DNA from: DASRDS01 sp035569435
GTDB lineage: Bacteria > Gemmatimonadota > Gemmatimonadetes > Gemmatimonadales > Gemmatimonadaceae
DNA: 22,166 nucleotides
Assembly: GCA_035569435.1 (NCBI GenBank)
Contig: DATMNB010000015.1
Location: forward strand, 1-22,166
Reading direction: 5' to 3'
Below the pieces are notes generated by a model. The model was given only the letters and a program-made list of their open reading frames with translations, searched no databases and was not told the DNA's origin. Position 1 is the stretch's first letter; the number at the start of each line of letters is the position of its first letter. Made by a program: the position numbers and the translations under genes. Below are positions 1 through 7,002 of this stretch, one piece after another.

Positions 1-80
1 GATCGGAGACCGTAGGGCTCAACTTTCTCGGCTGGCGCATCCATATGGGTAAGACAACATATATGTTCTTGGGCCTATGA
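1..80 (+). CDS. Possible C-terminal tail of an upstream gene (partial)
   Basis: The third forward frame (first full codon at base 3) is open from the window edge to a TGA at 78-80. It would encode about 25 residues, ending in GWRIHMGKTTYMFLGL. The TGA overlaps the ATG of the next gene as ATGA, the junction type used repeatedly elsewhere in this window, which is the main reason to take it seriously. The peptide is too short for me to recognise a family. The other two frames close at 13-15 (TAG) and 49-51 (TAA). The stretch could equally be non-coding leader. Confidence 0.3.
   Translation, partial: SETVGLNFLGWRIHMGKTTYMFLGL
56..67. promoter_or_regulatory. 12-bp perfect palindrome upstream of the SDR gene
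   Basis: AACATATATGTT reads the same on both strands and ends 9 bases before the SDR start codon. A smaller palindrome, CCATATGG, lies at 41-48. The A+T-rich patch contrasts with the surrounding sequence and could be an operator or part of a promoter. It also overlaps a possible reading-frame tail, so it may be chance. Confidence 0.25.
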
Positions 81-829
81 TCGATCTTACAGGCAGGGTG
101 GTACTCGTGACGGGCGGGTCGCGCGGGATCGGTGCCGTCACCGTGCGGACGCTGGCGGCCGCGGGCGCGGATGTTGTGGTGCATTACGGGCGCAGTCGAA
201 CCGCGGCTGAGGAGGTCGCGGGCGGGTGCGCGGCGGGCCGCTGTCATCTGGTTGCGGGGGATCTCGAGGATCCTCGGGCGCCGGCCGCGATTTGGGGCGC
301 GGCCGTGGCGTGGCGCGGGCGGGTCGATGCGTTGGTGAACAACGCCGCGATGTGTTCCCCGGCCGGGGTGGATGACGACGCGTGGGGCGAGGTGTGGGCG
401 CGGACGCTGCGGGTCAACGTGATCGCCGCGGCGGATCTCTGTCGCGAGGCGATCCGGCATTTTCGGACGCGGGGCGGGGGGACGATCGTGAACGTCGCCA
501 GCCGGGCTGGCTTTCGTGGGGATGAGCCGCCGTACATGCAGTATGCCGCGTCCAAGGGGGCGTTGATCGCCCTCACCAAGAGCATCGCCCGCGGGTTCGC
601 CACGGAGGGGATCGTGGCCTACGGTGTGGCGCCGGGGTGGGTCCGGACGGACATGGCCGAGGAGACGATCTCGGACAAGCAGCTGGCCTCGCTCGCGCGC
701 GACATCCCCATGGGGGGCATGGCCCCCCCAGAGGATGTCGCGAACGTCGTGGCGTTTCTGGTCTCGGGGCTAGCGCGTCACGCCACCGGGACCACCATCG
801 ACATCAACGGTGCATCGTACGTGCGTTAG
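77..829 (+). CDS. SDR family NAD(P)-dependent oxidoreductase (FabG-like)
   Basis: A cytoplasmic classical short-chain dehydrogenase/reductase of 250 residues, the usual length. The cofactor-binding Rossmann motif TGGSRGIG is at residues 12-19 and NNAA at 88-91. The catalytic tetrad is visible as N114, S142, Y156 and K160 (Y-x-x-x-K in YMQYAASKG). A PGWVRTDM segment follows near residue 190, as in FabG-type reductases. The family reduces or oxidises carbonyl/alcohol groups with NAD(P)H; the substrate cannot be read from sequence, and no acyl-carrier or fatty-acid genes lie nearby, so fabG is not assigned. There is no clear Shine-Dalgarno before the ATG. An ATGA overlap with a possible upstream frame would explain that through translational coupling. 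Its TAG overlaps the stop codon of the convergent peptidase gene. Confidence 0.93.
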   Translation: MIDLTGRVVLVTGGSRGIGAVTVRTLAAAGADVVVHYGRSRTAAEEVAGGCAAGRCHLVAGDLEDPRAPAAIWGAAVAWRGRVDALVNNAAMCSPAGVDDDAWGEVWARTLRVNVIAAADLCREAIRHFRTRGGGTIVNVASRAGFRGDEPPYMQYAASKGALIALTKSIARGFATEGIVAYGVAPGWVRTDMAEETISDKQLASLARDIPMGGMAPPEDVANVVAFLVSGLARHATGTTIDINGASYVR

Positions 830-2601
830 GCTCCGGTGAACAGACCGTGGCGGACGCGGGCTGCCTTCGCGGACGCGTTCGGGTCCACGGTGAGATGGGC
901 CTCCACGCGTGGGACGCGCACGATCCGTATGGGCACGGTATCGATCGCGGCGGCGCGGCGAAAGACGAGGGGCGCGATCGTGTCGGTGGTCGTGCCGTAG
1001 CGGGCGGCGAGCTCGAAGTACGATGAGTCGTTCCGGAACGTCACGGTGCCGAAGCTCACGAGATGATCGCCAAGCTGCACGCCGGCCGTCGCGGCGGCGG
1101 CACCCGGCACGAGGTACTCGACGTGTGCCCCGAGCGAGTCGGCTGACGTGCCGACGCCCAATTGGACGAATTCGATGGAATCGCGCTGGAGCTTGAGCCC
1201 GGCCAGGGCGACGACCGAGTCGTAGGGCAGCGGCTCTCGTCCTTCGATGTAGCGTCGGTTGAATTCGACGAACGATCGTCCGGCGGCGGCGCGTGAGACC
1301 GTGCCCCACCAGTCGCCGGGGGTGAACCCGCGGTGCTGGGTGTAGGTCGTGGTGTAGAGCGTGCGCATGACGTGGTCGAGCGACGAACGGTTGTTGCTGG
1401 CGTCGCGGATGCAGATGTCGAGCAGGAACCCGGTCAGCGATCCTTTGGGGTAGTAGATCCCGGCCGATCCATCGGTGGGGTTGACCCACGGCGAGAGCGA
1501 GGCGTCGGTTTCCGCCGTCGGTGGGGCGCCGGACACCTGGGACATCTTGTTGGCGGTATTGGAGAGAAATGCCGTCGAGTCGTCGATTCCCGCGCGCAGC
1601 GTCGACAGATCCGAGTAATAGTCGGTGATGCCTTCGCTGACCCAGAGCCACCCGGTGGGTTGCGCGTCGTCGTAGCGGTACGGCACCAGGTCGGCGGGGC
1701 GCAGGCGTTTGACGTTCCACGAGTGGAACATCTCGTGGGCGTAGAGCCACGGGAGCCAACTCGCATCGAGCTGGCTGGTGGTGACTTCGTCGAGCTGCGA
1801 GTCCTCGTGCTCGAGGCCACCGCCGTTGACCGCGGTGTCGGCGATCTGGAGGACGGTGTACGTCGACCATGGCGTCACGCCGAAGACGGCGGATTCGGCC
1901 GGGGCGAGCTTTGCCAGCCAGCCGAGCGTGCGCGTCGCTCGGACGGGGAACTTGGGGCTCACGGGGTAGCTGACGAACCGGATCCAGTGCGTGCCGACCG
2001 CGGTGCTGTCGACGTCGAAGTGTCCGACGAAGACCGGGTGGTCGACGAGCTCATGGTACGTCGCGGCGTGGTAGGTGTGTGGCGTCGCCGACGCGGGCAG
2101 CCCGGTCGCGATGCGCCAGGCCGGGGACGTATGGACGGTGACGGTGGCCGGCCACTCGAATCCCCGGCCGGCCGGATAGAGAAAGAGATTGGTACCGTTG
2201 AAGAACGCGAAGTCGGCGCGTGTCCAGGCGACGGCACGGTCGATGGTGTCGGCCACGTACGAGAAGGAGACCGTCATCTGCTGCCCTGACTTGGCGGCGA
2301 TGCGCCAGGTCTGGTAGTCGAGCATGCGCCAGTCCGCCGGGTGGCCGTCGGTTGATGGCGCGAAATGGGAGACGCGGCGGGAGAACCAGAGGAGCGTGTA
2401 GTGGCCTGGGCTCCAGGCTGGGAGGGCCAGGACGACAGGGCCGGGGCCGGTGACGCGGAAGTGCATCGTCACGTCGATCGAGCGGTGTTTGACGGTCGAG
2501 GTGTCGACGGTCACGTCGTAGTGGACGTCGGCAATGGGGGCGGAGACCGTCGCTGGCGGCGTGGCCGCGAGGAGGAGCGCGACAACAGGCGATAGGATCA
2601 T
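826..2601 (-). CDS. M61 family metallopeptidase (glycyl aminopeptidase type) with PDZ domain, secreted
   Basis: A 591-residue exported zinc peptidase. The zinc site is HEMFH (H289, E290, H293), followed by SWNVKRLRP, the M61 signature. The third ligand is probably E323 in WVSEGITDYY. The N-terminal beta-sandwich, thermolysin-like catalytic domain and C-terminal PDZ domain (about residues 500-560, with GAHVEYLVPGAAAATAGVQL) follow the usual M61 order. M61 enzymes trim N-terminal residues of peptides; localisation here is probably periplasmic. The frame is open upstream to 2745, but I chose the ATG at 2601 because a signal peptide (MILSPVVALLLAATPPATVSA) begins there. The longer start would put 48 unconvincing residues before it and would run across the control region. 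The gene diverges from atpA and converges on the SDR gene, with stops overlapping at 826-829. Confidence 0.92.
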   Translation of the reverse strand: MILSPVVALLLAATPPATVSAPIADVHYDVTVDTSTVKHRSIDVTMHFRVTGPGPVVLALPAWSPGHYTLLWFSRRVSHFAPSTDGHPADWRMLDYQTWRIAAKSGQQMTVSFSYVADTIDRAVAWTRADFAFFNGTNLFLYPAGRGFEWPATVTVHTSPAWRIATGLPASATPHTYHAATYHELVDHPVFVGHFDVDSTAVGTHWIRFVSYPVSPKFPVRATRTLGWLAKLAPAESAVFGVTPWSTYTVLQIADTAVNGGGLEHEDSQLDEVTTSQLDASWLPWLYAHEMFHSWNVKRLRPADLVPYRYDDAQPTGWLWVSEGITDYYSDLSTLRAGIDDSTAFLSNTANKMSQVSGAPPTAETDASLSPWVNPTDGSAGIYYPKGSLTGFLLDICIRDASNNRSSLDHVMRTLYTTTYTQHRGFTPGDWWGTVSRAAAGRSFVEFNRRYIEGREPLPYDSVVALAGLKLQRDSIEFVQLGVGTSADSLGAHVEYLVPGAAAATAGVQLGDHLVSFGTVTFRNDSSYFELAARYGTTTDTIAPLVFRRAAAIDTVPIRIVRVPRVEAHLTVDPNASAKAARVRHGLFTGA

Positions 2602-2653
2602 TTCAGGGACTTGGGTGAACCGAAGTCGTGCGAAATTGGGGGCGCAGGGTTGG

Positions 2654-2665
2654 ACAACCGGTTGT
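2654..2665. promoter_or_regulatory. 12-bp perfect palindrome in the peptidase/atpA divergent region
   Basis: ACAACCGGTTGT is a perfect 12-bp inverted repeat 53 bases upstream of the peptidase start and about 35 bases from the CRP-like site at 2689-2710. It could be a second operator for the divergent genes. The central CCGG is common in G+C-rich DNA, so chance is possible. Confidence 0.3.
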
Positions 2666-2688
2666 AGACTAGGGTTGCGGTCATGCCC

Positions 2689-2710
2689 GCTTGTGATAAT
2701 TTTCACAAGC
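2689..2710. promoter_or_regulatory. CRP/FNR-superfamily operator-like palindrome between peptidase gene and atpA
   Basis: The arms GCTTGTGA (2689-2696) and TCACAAGC (2703-2710) are perfectly complementary around the spacer TAATTT, and 20 of 22 positions are symmetric. The core TGTGA-N6-TCACA equals the classical E. coli CRP half-site arrangement. It is centred about 54 bases upstream of the atpA start and 98 bases upstream of the peptidase start, in the only non-coding gap between them, and is strikingly A+T-rich for this DNA. A weak possible promoter on the plus strand (TTGCGG at 2675-2680, TAATTT at 2697-2702, 16-base spacing) would have its -10 box in the palindrome, which would imply repression. 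The regulator itself is not in the window. Confidence 0.6.
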
Positions 2711-2753
2711 TGTACCAGAATTAGCCCAACCCCCACGCCCCCCAAGAGCCCGT

Positions 2754-4340
2754 ATGGCCTCTGAGACTACGCTGCGCCCCGGCGAAATCAAAGACATTCT
2801 GCTGCGCGAGATCGAGGCGGCAGACCTCCATGAGTTGAACGCCGAAGAGGTCGGGACGGTACTGGAGGTGCGGGACGGCATCGCCCGCATCTATGGGCTC
2901 GACAAGGTGATGGCGGGCGAGATGCTCCAGATCACGGCGTCCGAGACCAAGGAACAGGTGACGGCGCTGGCGCTCAACCTGGAAGAGGACAACATCGGCG
3001 CGGTCGTCCTGGGCGACTATCTGGTGCTCCGCGAAGGCGATGAGGTACGACGCACAGCGCGTGTGCTCGAGGTGCCGGTCGGTCCGGCGCTCATCGGCCG
3101 GGTCGTCGATGCGCTCGGCCGCCCGCTCGACGGGCTGGGGCCGATCCAGGCGACGACGACGCGCAAGGTCGAGTCGATGGCGCCGGGGATCATCGTGCGG
3201 CAGCCGGTCAAGGAGCCACTGCAGACGGGGATCAAGGCCGTCGATTCCATGATCCCGATCGGCCGTGGCCAGCGCGAGCTGATCATCGGCGACCGCGGGA
3301 TCGGCAAGACGGCGATCGCCATCGACACGATTATCAATCAGAAGGGGACCGGCGTCATCTGCGTGTACGTCGCCATCGGGCAGAAAGCATCGACCGTGCG
3401 TGGGGTCGAGGCCAAACTGCGCGAAGTGGGCGCGATGGACTACACGATCATCGTGAACGCCTCGGCGTCGGATCCGGCCCCCATGCAGTACATCGCGCCG
3501 TACTCGGGGTGCGCGATGGCCGAGTACTTCATGTACAACGAGGGGAAGGCGACGCTGGTCGTCTATGACGACCTGACCAAGCAGGCCGCCGCCTACCGGT
3601 CGATCTCGCTGGTGTTGCGTCGTCCGCCGGGGCGCGAGGCGTATCCTGGCGACGTGTTCTATCTCCACTCGCGGTTGCTCGAGCGCGCGGCCAAGCTGCG
3701 TGAGGACGACGCGATCGTGGACAACAAGACGATCTTCAAGCCCGGCGGGTCGTTGACGGCGCTGCCGATCATCGAGACGCAGGCCAACGACGTGTCGGCG
3801 TACATCCCGACCAATGTCATCTCGATCACGGACGGGCAGATCTTCCTGGAGTCCGACTTGTTCTTTGCCGGGCAGCGGCCGGCGATCAACGTCGGGATCT
3901 CGGTGTCGCGCGTTGGTGGGTCGGCTCAGACCAAAGCCATGAAGGCGGTCGCCGGTCGGTTGCGGCTCGATCTGGCGCAGTACCGCGAGCTGGAGGCGTT
4001 CTCGGCGTTTGCGTCGGATCTGGACGCCACGACGCGGCGGCAGCTGGATCGTGGGGCGCGGACGGTCGAGATCCTGAAGCAGCCGCAGTATGAGCCGATG
4101 CCGATGCCGCAGCAGGTCATGTCGATCTTCTCGGTGACCAACGGGTTGATCGATGCCGTGGCCGTGAGCGACGTGCGGCAGTGGGAGCGGGAGTTCCAGG
4201 CGTTTATGGCCGTGTCGTATCCACAGGTCGCCGATAAGATCGGGAAGGAGAAGGCGATCTCGAAGGAGACCGACGCCGAGTTGCGGCGGGGGATCGAGGA
4301 GTTCACCAAACAATTCCTGGACGCCCGCGCGCGTGGCTAA
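2754..4340 (+). CDS. atpA: F1Fo ATP synthase subunit alpha
   Basis: A 528-residue non-catalytic nucleotide-binding subunit of the F1 head, alternating with beta in the alpha3beta3 ring on the cytoplasmic face of the inner membrane. The Walker A is GDRGIGKT (residues 179-186), where the family usually has GDRQTGKT; the Gln-to-Gly and Thr-to-Ile changes are odd. The signature PAINVGISVSRVGGSAQTK is intact, and R386 in it matches the arginine finger that completes the catalytic site on beta. The N-terminus (MASETTLRPGEIKDILLREI) and length are standard. It is the first gene of an atpAGDC operon; the upstream neighbour is a divergent peptidase gene rather than atpH. It ends 8 bases inside atpG, indicating coupled translation. 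A weak AAGAG ribosome-binding site is at 2744-2748. Confidence 0.98.
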   Translation: MASETTLRPGEIKDILLREIEAADLHELNAEEVGTVLEVRDGIARIYGLDKVMAGEMLQITASETKEQVTALALNLEEDNIGAVVLGDYLVLREGDEVRRTARVLEVPVGPALIGRVVDALGRPLDGLGPIQATTTRKVESMAPGIIVRQPVKEPLQTGIKAVDSMIPIGRGQRELIIGDRGIGKTAIAIDTIINQKGTGVICVYVAIGQKASTVRGVEAKLREVGAMDYTIIVNASASDPAPMQYIAPYSGCAMAEYFMYNEGKATLVVYDDLTKQAAAYRSISLVLRRPPGREAYPGDVFYLHSRLLERAAKLREDDAIVDNKTIFKPGGSLTALPIIETQANDVSAYIPTNVISITDGQIFLESDLFFAGQRPAINVGISVSRVGGSAQTKAMKAVAGRLRLDLAQYRELEAFSAFASDLDATTRRQLDRGARTVEILKQPQYEPMPMPQQVMSIFSVTNGLIDAVAVSDVRQWEREFQAFMAVSYPQVADKIGKEKAISKETDAELRRGIEEFTKQFLDARARG

Positions 4341-5202
4341 AGGACGGGAGCTTCGGGGGCGGATCAAGTCGATCGAGAACACGCGACGGATCACGCGGAC
4401 GATGGAGATGGTCGCCGCGTCGAAGCTCAAGCGGGCGCAGGATCGCGTCGTGGCGGCGCGGCCGTATGCGGCGGTGTTGCGCGATGTGATCGCGGATCTG
4501 TATTCGCCCGAGCTGGCCGAGCGGTTTGCGCTGCTCCGGCAGCCTGGCGAGGTGAAGCGGGCCGCGGTGATTCTGCTGACGTCGAATCGCGGGCTGGCCG
4601 GTGGGTTCAATGCCAACCTCACGCGTGAGGCGCGCGGGCTGATCGCCACGCTCGAAGGCGAGCGGACGCAGGTCGATCTGCACGTGGTGGGCCGTAAGGG
4701 ACTCGGGTACTTCCGGTACATCGGGCGCGCGATCGCGTCGAGTCGGACGGATCTGAGCGATGCGCCGACGCCGGCGGATGCGCGGCAACTGGTCGATGGC
4801 GTCATGGACGCCTTTGCCAAGCGGGAGCTCGACGCCGTGTATGTGGTGTACGCCAAGTACCAGTCGGCGCTGTCGACGCCGCCGACGGCGGATCGTATCC
4901 TGCCGGTGACGCCGCCCGAGCGAAAGGCTGATGCACCGGTGCGGGATTACATCCTGGCGCCGTCGGCTGAGGCGATTCTGACCGAATTGTTGCCGGCGTA
5001 TGTGCGGAACGCGGTCTACCGGAGCATGGTCGAGACGGCGGCGGCGGAGCAGGGGGCGCGGCGGTCGGCGATGAAGAGCGCGACGGACAATGCGAACGAT
5101 CTGATCACGACGTTACGCCGGACGTACAATCGCGCCCGGCAGGCGCAAATCACACAAGAGATCGCCGAGATCGTTGGTGGGGCGGCGGCGCTCGAGGGAT
5201 AA
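4333..5202 (+). CDS. atpG: F1Fo ATP synthase subunit gamma
   Basis: The 289-residue central rotor shaft of F1. The N-terminal helix carries GRELRGRIKSIENTRRITRT and MEMVAASKLKRAQDR, the middle has SNRGLAGGFNAN, and the C-terminal helix has QGARRSAMKSATDNA and ARQAQITQEIAEIVGGAAAL, all family hallmarks. These two helices form the coiled coil that turns inside the alpha3beta3 ring. The start is GTG at 4333, overlapping the atpA stop by 8 bases; it gives the standard MAKGRELRGRI N-terminus. Fifteen bases separate its stop from atpD, and that gap includes atpD's ribosome-binding site. Confidence 0.97.
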   Translation: MAKGRELRGRIKSIENTRRITRTMEMVAASKLKRAQDRVVAARPYAAVLRDVIADLYSPELAERFALLRQPGEVKRAAVILLTSNRGLAGGFNANLTREARGLIATLEGERTQVDLHVVGRKGLGYFRYIGRAIASSRTDLSDAPTPADARQLVDGVMDAFAKRELDAVYVVYAKYQSALSTPPTADRILPVTPPERKADAPVRDYILAPSAEAILTELLPAYVRNAVYRSMVETAAAEQGARRSAMKSATDNANDLITTLRRTYNRARQAQITQEIAEIVGGAAALEG

Positions 5203-5207
5203 GGAAG
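5201..5207 (+). promoter_or_regulatory. Shine-Dalgarno of atpD
   Basis: AAGGAAG lies 10 bases before the ATG at 5218 in an A-rich stretch. It fixes the atpD start upstream of the repeat region, since no in-frame start with a ribosome-binding site exists between the repeats and the conserved beta-barrel domain. Confidence 0.75.
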
Positions 5208-5217
5208 AAAAATTATT

Positions 5218-6738
5218 ATGGAACAACGCAACGGAAAGGATCAGCGGGTCGACAAGGATCAGCGGGTCGACAAGGATCAGCGGGGCGACAAAGATCAACG
5301 GGGCGACCGGGATCAACACGTCGGCCGAGTCGTGCAGGTGATCGGGCCCGTTCTCGATGTCGAGTTCGAGGCTGGCAACCTGCCGGAGATCTATAACGCG
5401 CTCACGATCAACAAGGCCGCGAGCCCCGACACTGGCGGGCAGGCGATCAACGTCGTGGTCGAGGTGCAGCAGGAGATCGGCCGCAATCAGGTGCGCGCGG
5501 TCGCCATGTCATCGACCGATGGCGTCGAGCGCGGGATGGAAGTCATCGACACTGGCGGTCCGATCACGGTGCCGGTCGGCGCTCCGGCGCTCGGCCGCAT
5601 CTTGAATGTGCTTGGCCAACCGGTGGACAATGGGCCGCCGATCCCCGCCGACGCGGTCCGGTGGCCGATTCACCGCGCGCCGCCGCTGTTTGTCGATCTC
5701 GAGCCCGAGACCGCGGTGTTCGAGACGGGGATCAAGGTCATCGATCTCGTGGCGCCCTTTGTGAAAGGCGGCAAGATCGGGTTGTTTGGCGGCGCGGGCG
5801 TGGGCAAGACCGTAATCATCATGGAGCTGATCAACAACGTCGCCAAGGGACACGCCGGGAAGTCGGTGTTCTGTGGCGTCGGCGAGCGCACGCGCGAGGG
5901 GAACGATCTGTACCTCGAGATGAAGGAGTCGGGGGTGCTCTCGTCGGCCGCGTTGATCTATGGCCAGATGAACGAGCCACCTGGCGCGCGACTTCGCGTC
6001 GGGCTGTCGGGGCTCACGGTCGCCGAGTATTTCCGGGACGAGGAGCACGCCGACGTGCTCGTGTTCATTGACAACATCTTCCGGTTCACGCAGGCCGGGT
6101 CCGAGGTGTCGGCGTTGCTCGGGCGCATGCCGAGCGCGGTGGGGTATCAGCCGACGCTGGCCAACGAGATGGGGGACCTGCAGGAGCGGATCACGTCGAC
6201 GCGCAACGGGTCGATCACGTCGGTGCAGGCGATCTACGTCCCCGCCGACGACCTGACGGACCCCGCGCCGGCGACGGCGTTCGCCCACCTCGATGCCACG
6301 GTCGTGCTGTCGCGCGCGATCACGGAGCTTGGGATCTATCCCGCGGTCGATCCGCTGGCGTCGTCGTCGCGGATTCTGGACGTGCAGTTCATCGGCGAGC
6401 GGCACTACAAGGTGACGACGGCGGTGCAGCGCATTCTGCAGCGGTACAAGGAGCTGCAGGAGATCATCGCCATCCTCGGGATGGACGAGCTGTCCGAGGA
6501 CGACAAGAAGATCGTCGGGCGGGCGCGGCGCATTCAGCGGTTCATGTCGCAGCCGTTCGCGGTCGCCGAGCAGTTCACGGGGATTCCGGGCAAGTACGTG
6601 AAACTCGAGGACACGATCACATCGTTCGAGCGGCTCGTGGCGGGTGAGCTCGATAACGTGCCGGAGCAGGCGTTCTTCATGGCCGGTGGGATCGAGGACG
6701 TGTACGCCAACGCTGAAAAACTGGCGAAGAGCAGCTAA
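5218..6738 (+). CDS. atpD: F1Fo ATP synthase subunit beta, with repeat-bearing N-terminal extension
   Basis: The catalytic F1 subunit, 506 residues, longer than the usual 460-480. The Walker A is GGAGVGKT (191-198), and E223 in GERTREG is the expected catalytic glutamate. The DELSEED-type lever appears as DELSEDD before KKIVGRARRIQRFMSQPF. The conserved protein begins at about residue 36 with GRVVQVIGPVLDVEF. Before it sits a charged extension with five six-residue units (KDQRVD, KDQRVD, KDQRGD, KDQRGD, RDQHVG) at residues 7-36. The first four units alternate basic and acidic residues and are probably disordered. The Shine-Dalgarno at 5201-5207 supports translation of this extension. The stop TAA shares one base with the atpC start (TAATG). 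Confidence 0.97.
   Translation: MEQRNGKDQRVDKDQRVDKDQRGDKDQRGDRDQHVGRVVQVIGPVLDVEFEAGNLPEIYNALTINKAASPDTGGQAINVVVEVQQEIGRNQVRAVAMSSTDGVERGMEVIDTGGPITVPVGAPALGRILNVLGQPVDNGPPIPADAVRWPIHRAPPLFVDLEPETAVFETGIKVIDLVAPFVKGGKIGLFGGAGVGKTVIIMELINNVAKGHAGKSVFCGVGERTREGNDLYLEMKESGVLSSAALIYGQMNEPPGARLRVGLSGLTVAEYFRDEEHADVLVFIDNIFRFTQAGSEVSALLGRMPSAVGYQPTLANEMGDLQERITSTRNGSITSVQAIYVPADDLTDPAPATAFAHLDATVVLSRAITELGIYPAVDPLASSSRILDVQFIGERHYKVTTAVQRILQRYKELQEIIAILGMDELSEDDKKIVGRARRIQRFMSQPFAVAEQFTGIPGKYVKLEDTITSFERLVAGELDNVPEQAFFMAGGIEDVYANAEKLAKSS
5236..5325 (+). repeat. Five 18-bp in-frame tandem repeats at the start of atpD
   Basis: Units lie at 5236-5253, 5254-5271, 5272-5289, 5290-5307 and 5308-5325. 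The first two are identical (AAGGATCAGCGGGTCGAC). The third differs by one base, the fourth by a few mostly silent changes, and the fifth is the most diverged. The identity of units 1 and 2 suggests recent slippage or duplication, and every unit is a multiple of three, so the reading frame is preserved. Confidence 0.9.
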
Positions 6739-6998
6739 TGGCCAGTGAGGGGCAAACCATGTTGCATGTCTCGCTGGTGTCGCCGGAGCGCGTGTGGTTT
6801 CAGGGCGACGTGGATTCGGTCGTGGCGCCGGCGTTTGACGGCAAGGTCGGGATCCTGCCGCGGCATGCGCCGATGGTGACGCTGCTCGGCGAGGGCGCGC
6901 TGCAGGTTGGCGGGCGCACCTTCACGGTGGCGGGCGGGTTTCTGCAGGTGGTCGACAATCAGGTACGCATCGTGACGGAGCGTGCCGGCGAGGGGTGA
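6738..6998 (+). CDS. atpC: F1Fo ATP synthase subunit epsilon, short form
   Basis: The 86-residue rotor-stalk subunit that contacts gamma and the c-ring. Only the N-terminal beta-sandwich is present, with VSPERVWFQGDVDSVVAPAFDG and GILPRHAPMVTLLGEGAL. The protein stops where the usual C-terminal two-helix domain (about 45-50 more residues) would begin. That domain restrains ATP hydrolysis in many bacteria, so this enzyme may lack epsilon inhibition. Short versions of similar size are known, for example in Chlorobi, so this is not obviously a truncation. I kept the ATG at 6738, coupled to the atpD stop (TAATG). A second ATG at 6759, 7-8 bases after GAGGGG, is a reasonable alternative. Confidence 0.93.
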   Translation: MASEGQTMLHVSLVSPERVWFQGDVDSVVAPAFDGKVGILPRHAPMVTLLGEGALQVGGRTFTVAGGFLQVVDNQVRIVTERAGEG

Positions 6999-7002
6999 GC
7001 GC

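Noticed and set aside
770..1870. 366-codon minus-strand frame inside the M61 gene
   Set aside because: Overlaps the M61 zinc-site region in another frame, and the translation is low-complexity Arg-rich.
2602..2745. Longer start for the M61 peptidase
   Set aside because: The added residues show no homology-like features, would precede a good signal peptide, and would put the CRP-like palindrome inside coding sequence.
2721..4856. 711-codon open frame on the minus strand opposite atpA and atpG
   Set aside because: It is antisense to two unmistakable ATP synthase genes, has an Arg/Pro/His/Asp-rich translation with no motif, and is a by-product of biased third codon positions.
5509..6405. 298-codon minus-strand frame opposite atpD
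   Set aside because: Antisense to the beta subunit catalytic region, with no recognisable domain.
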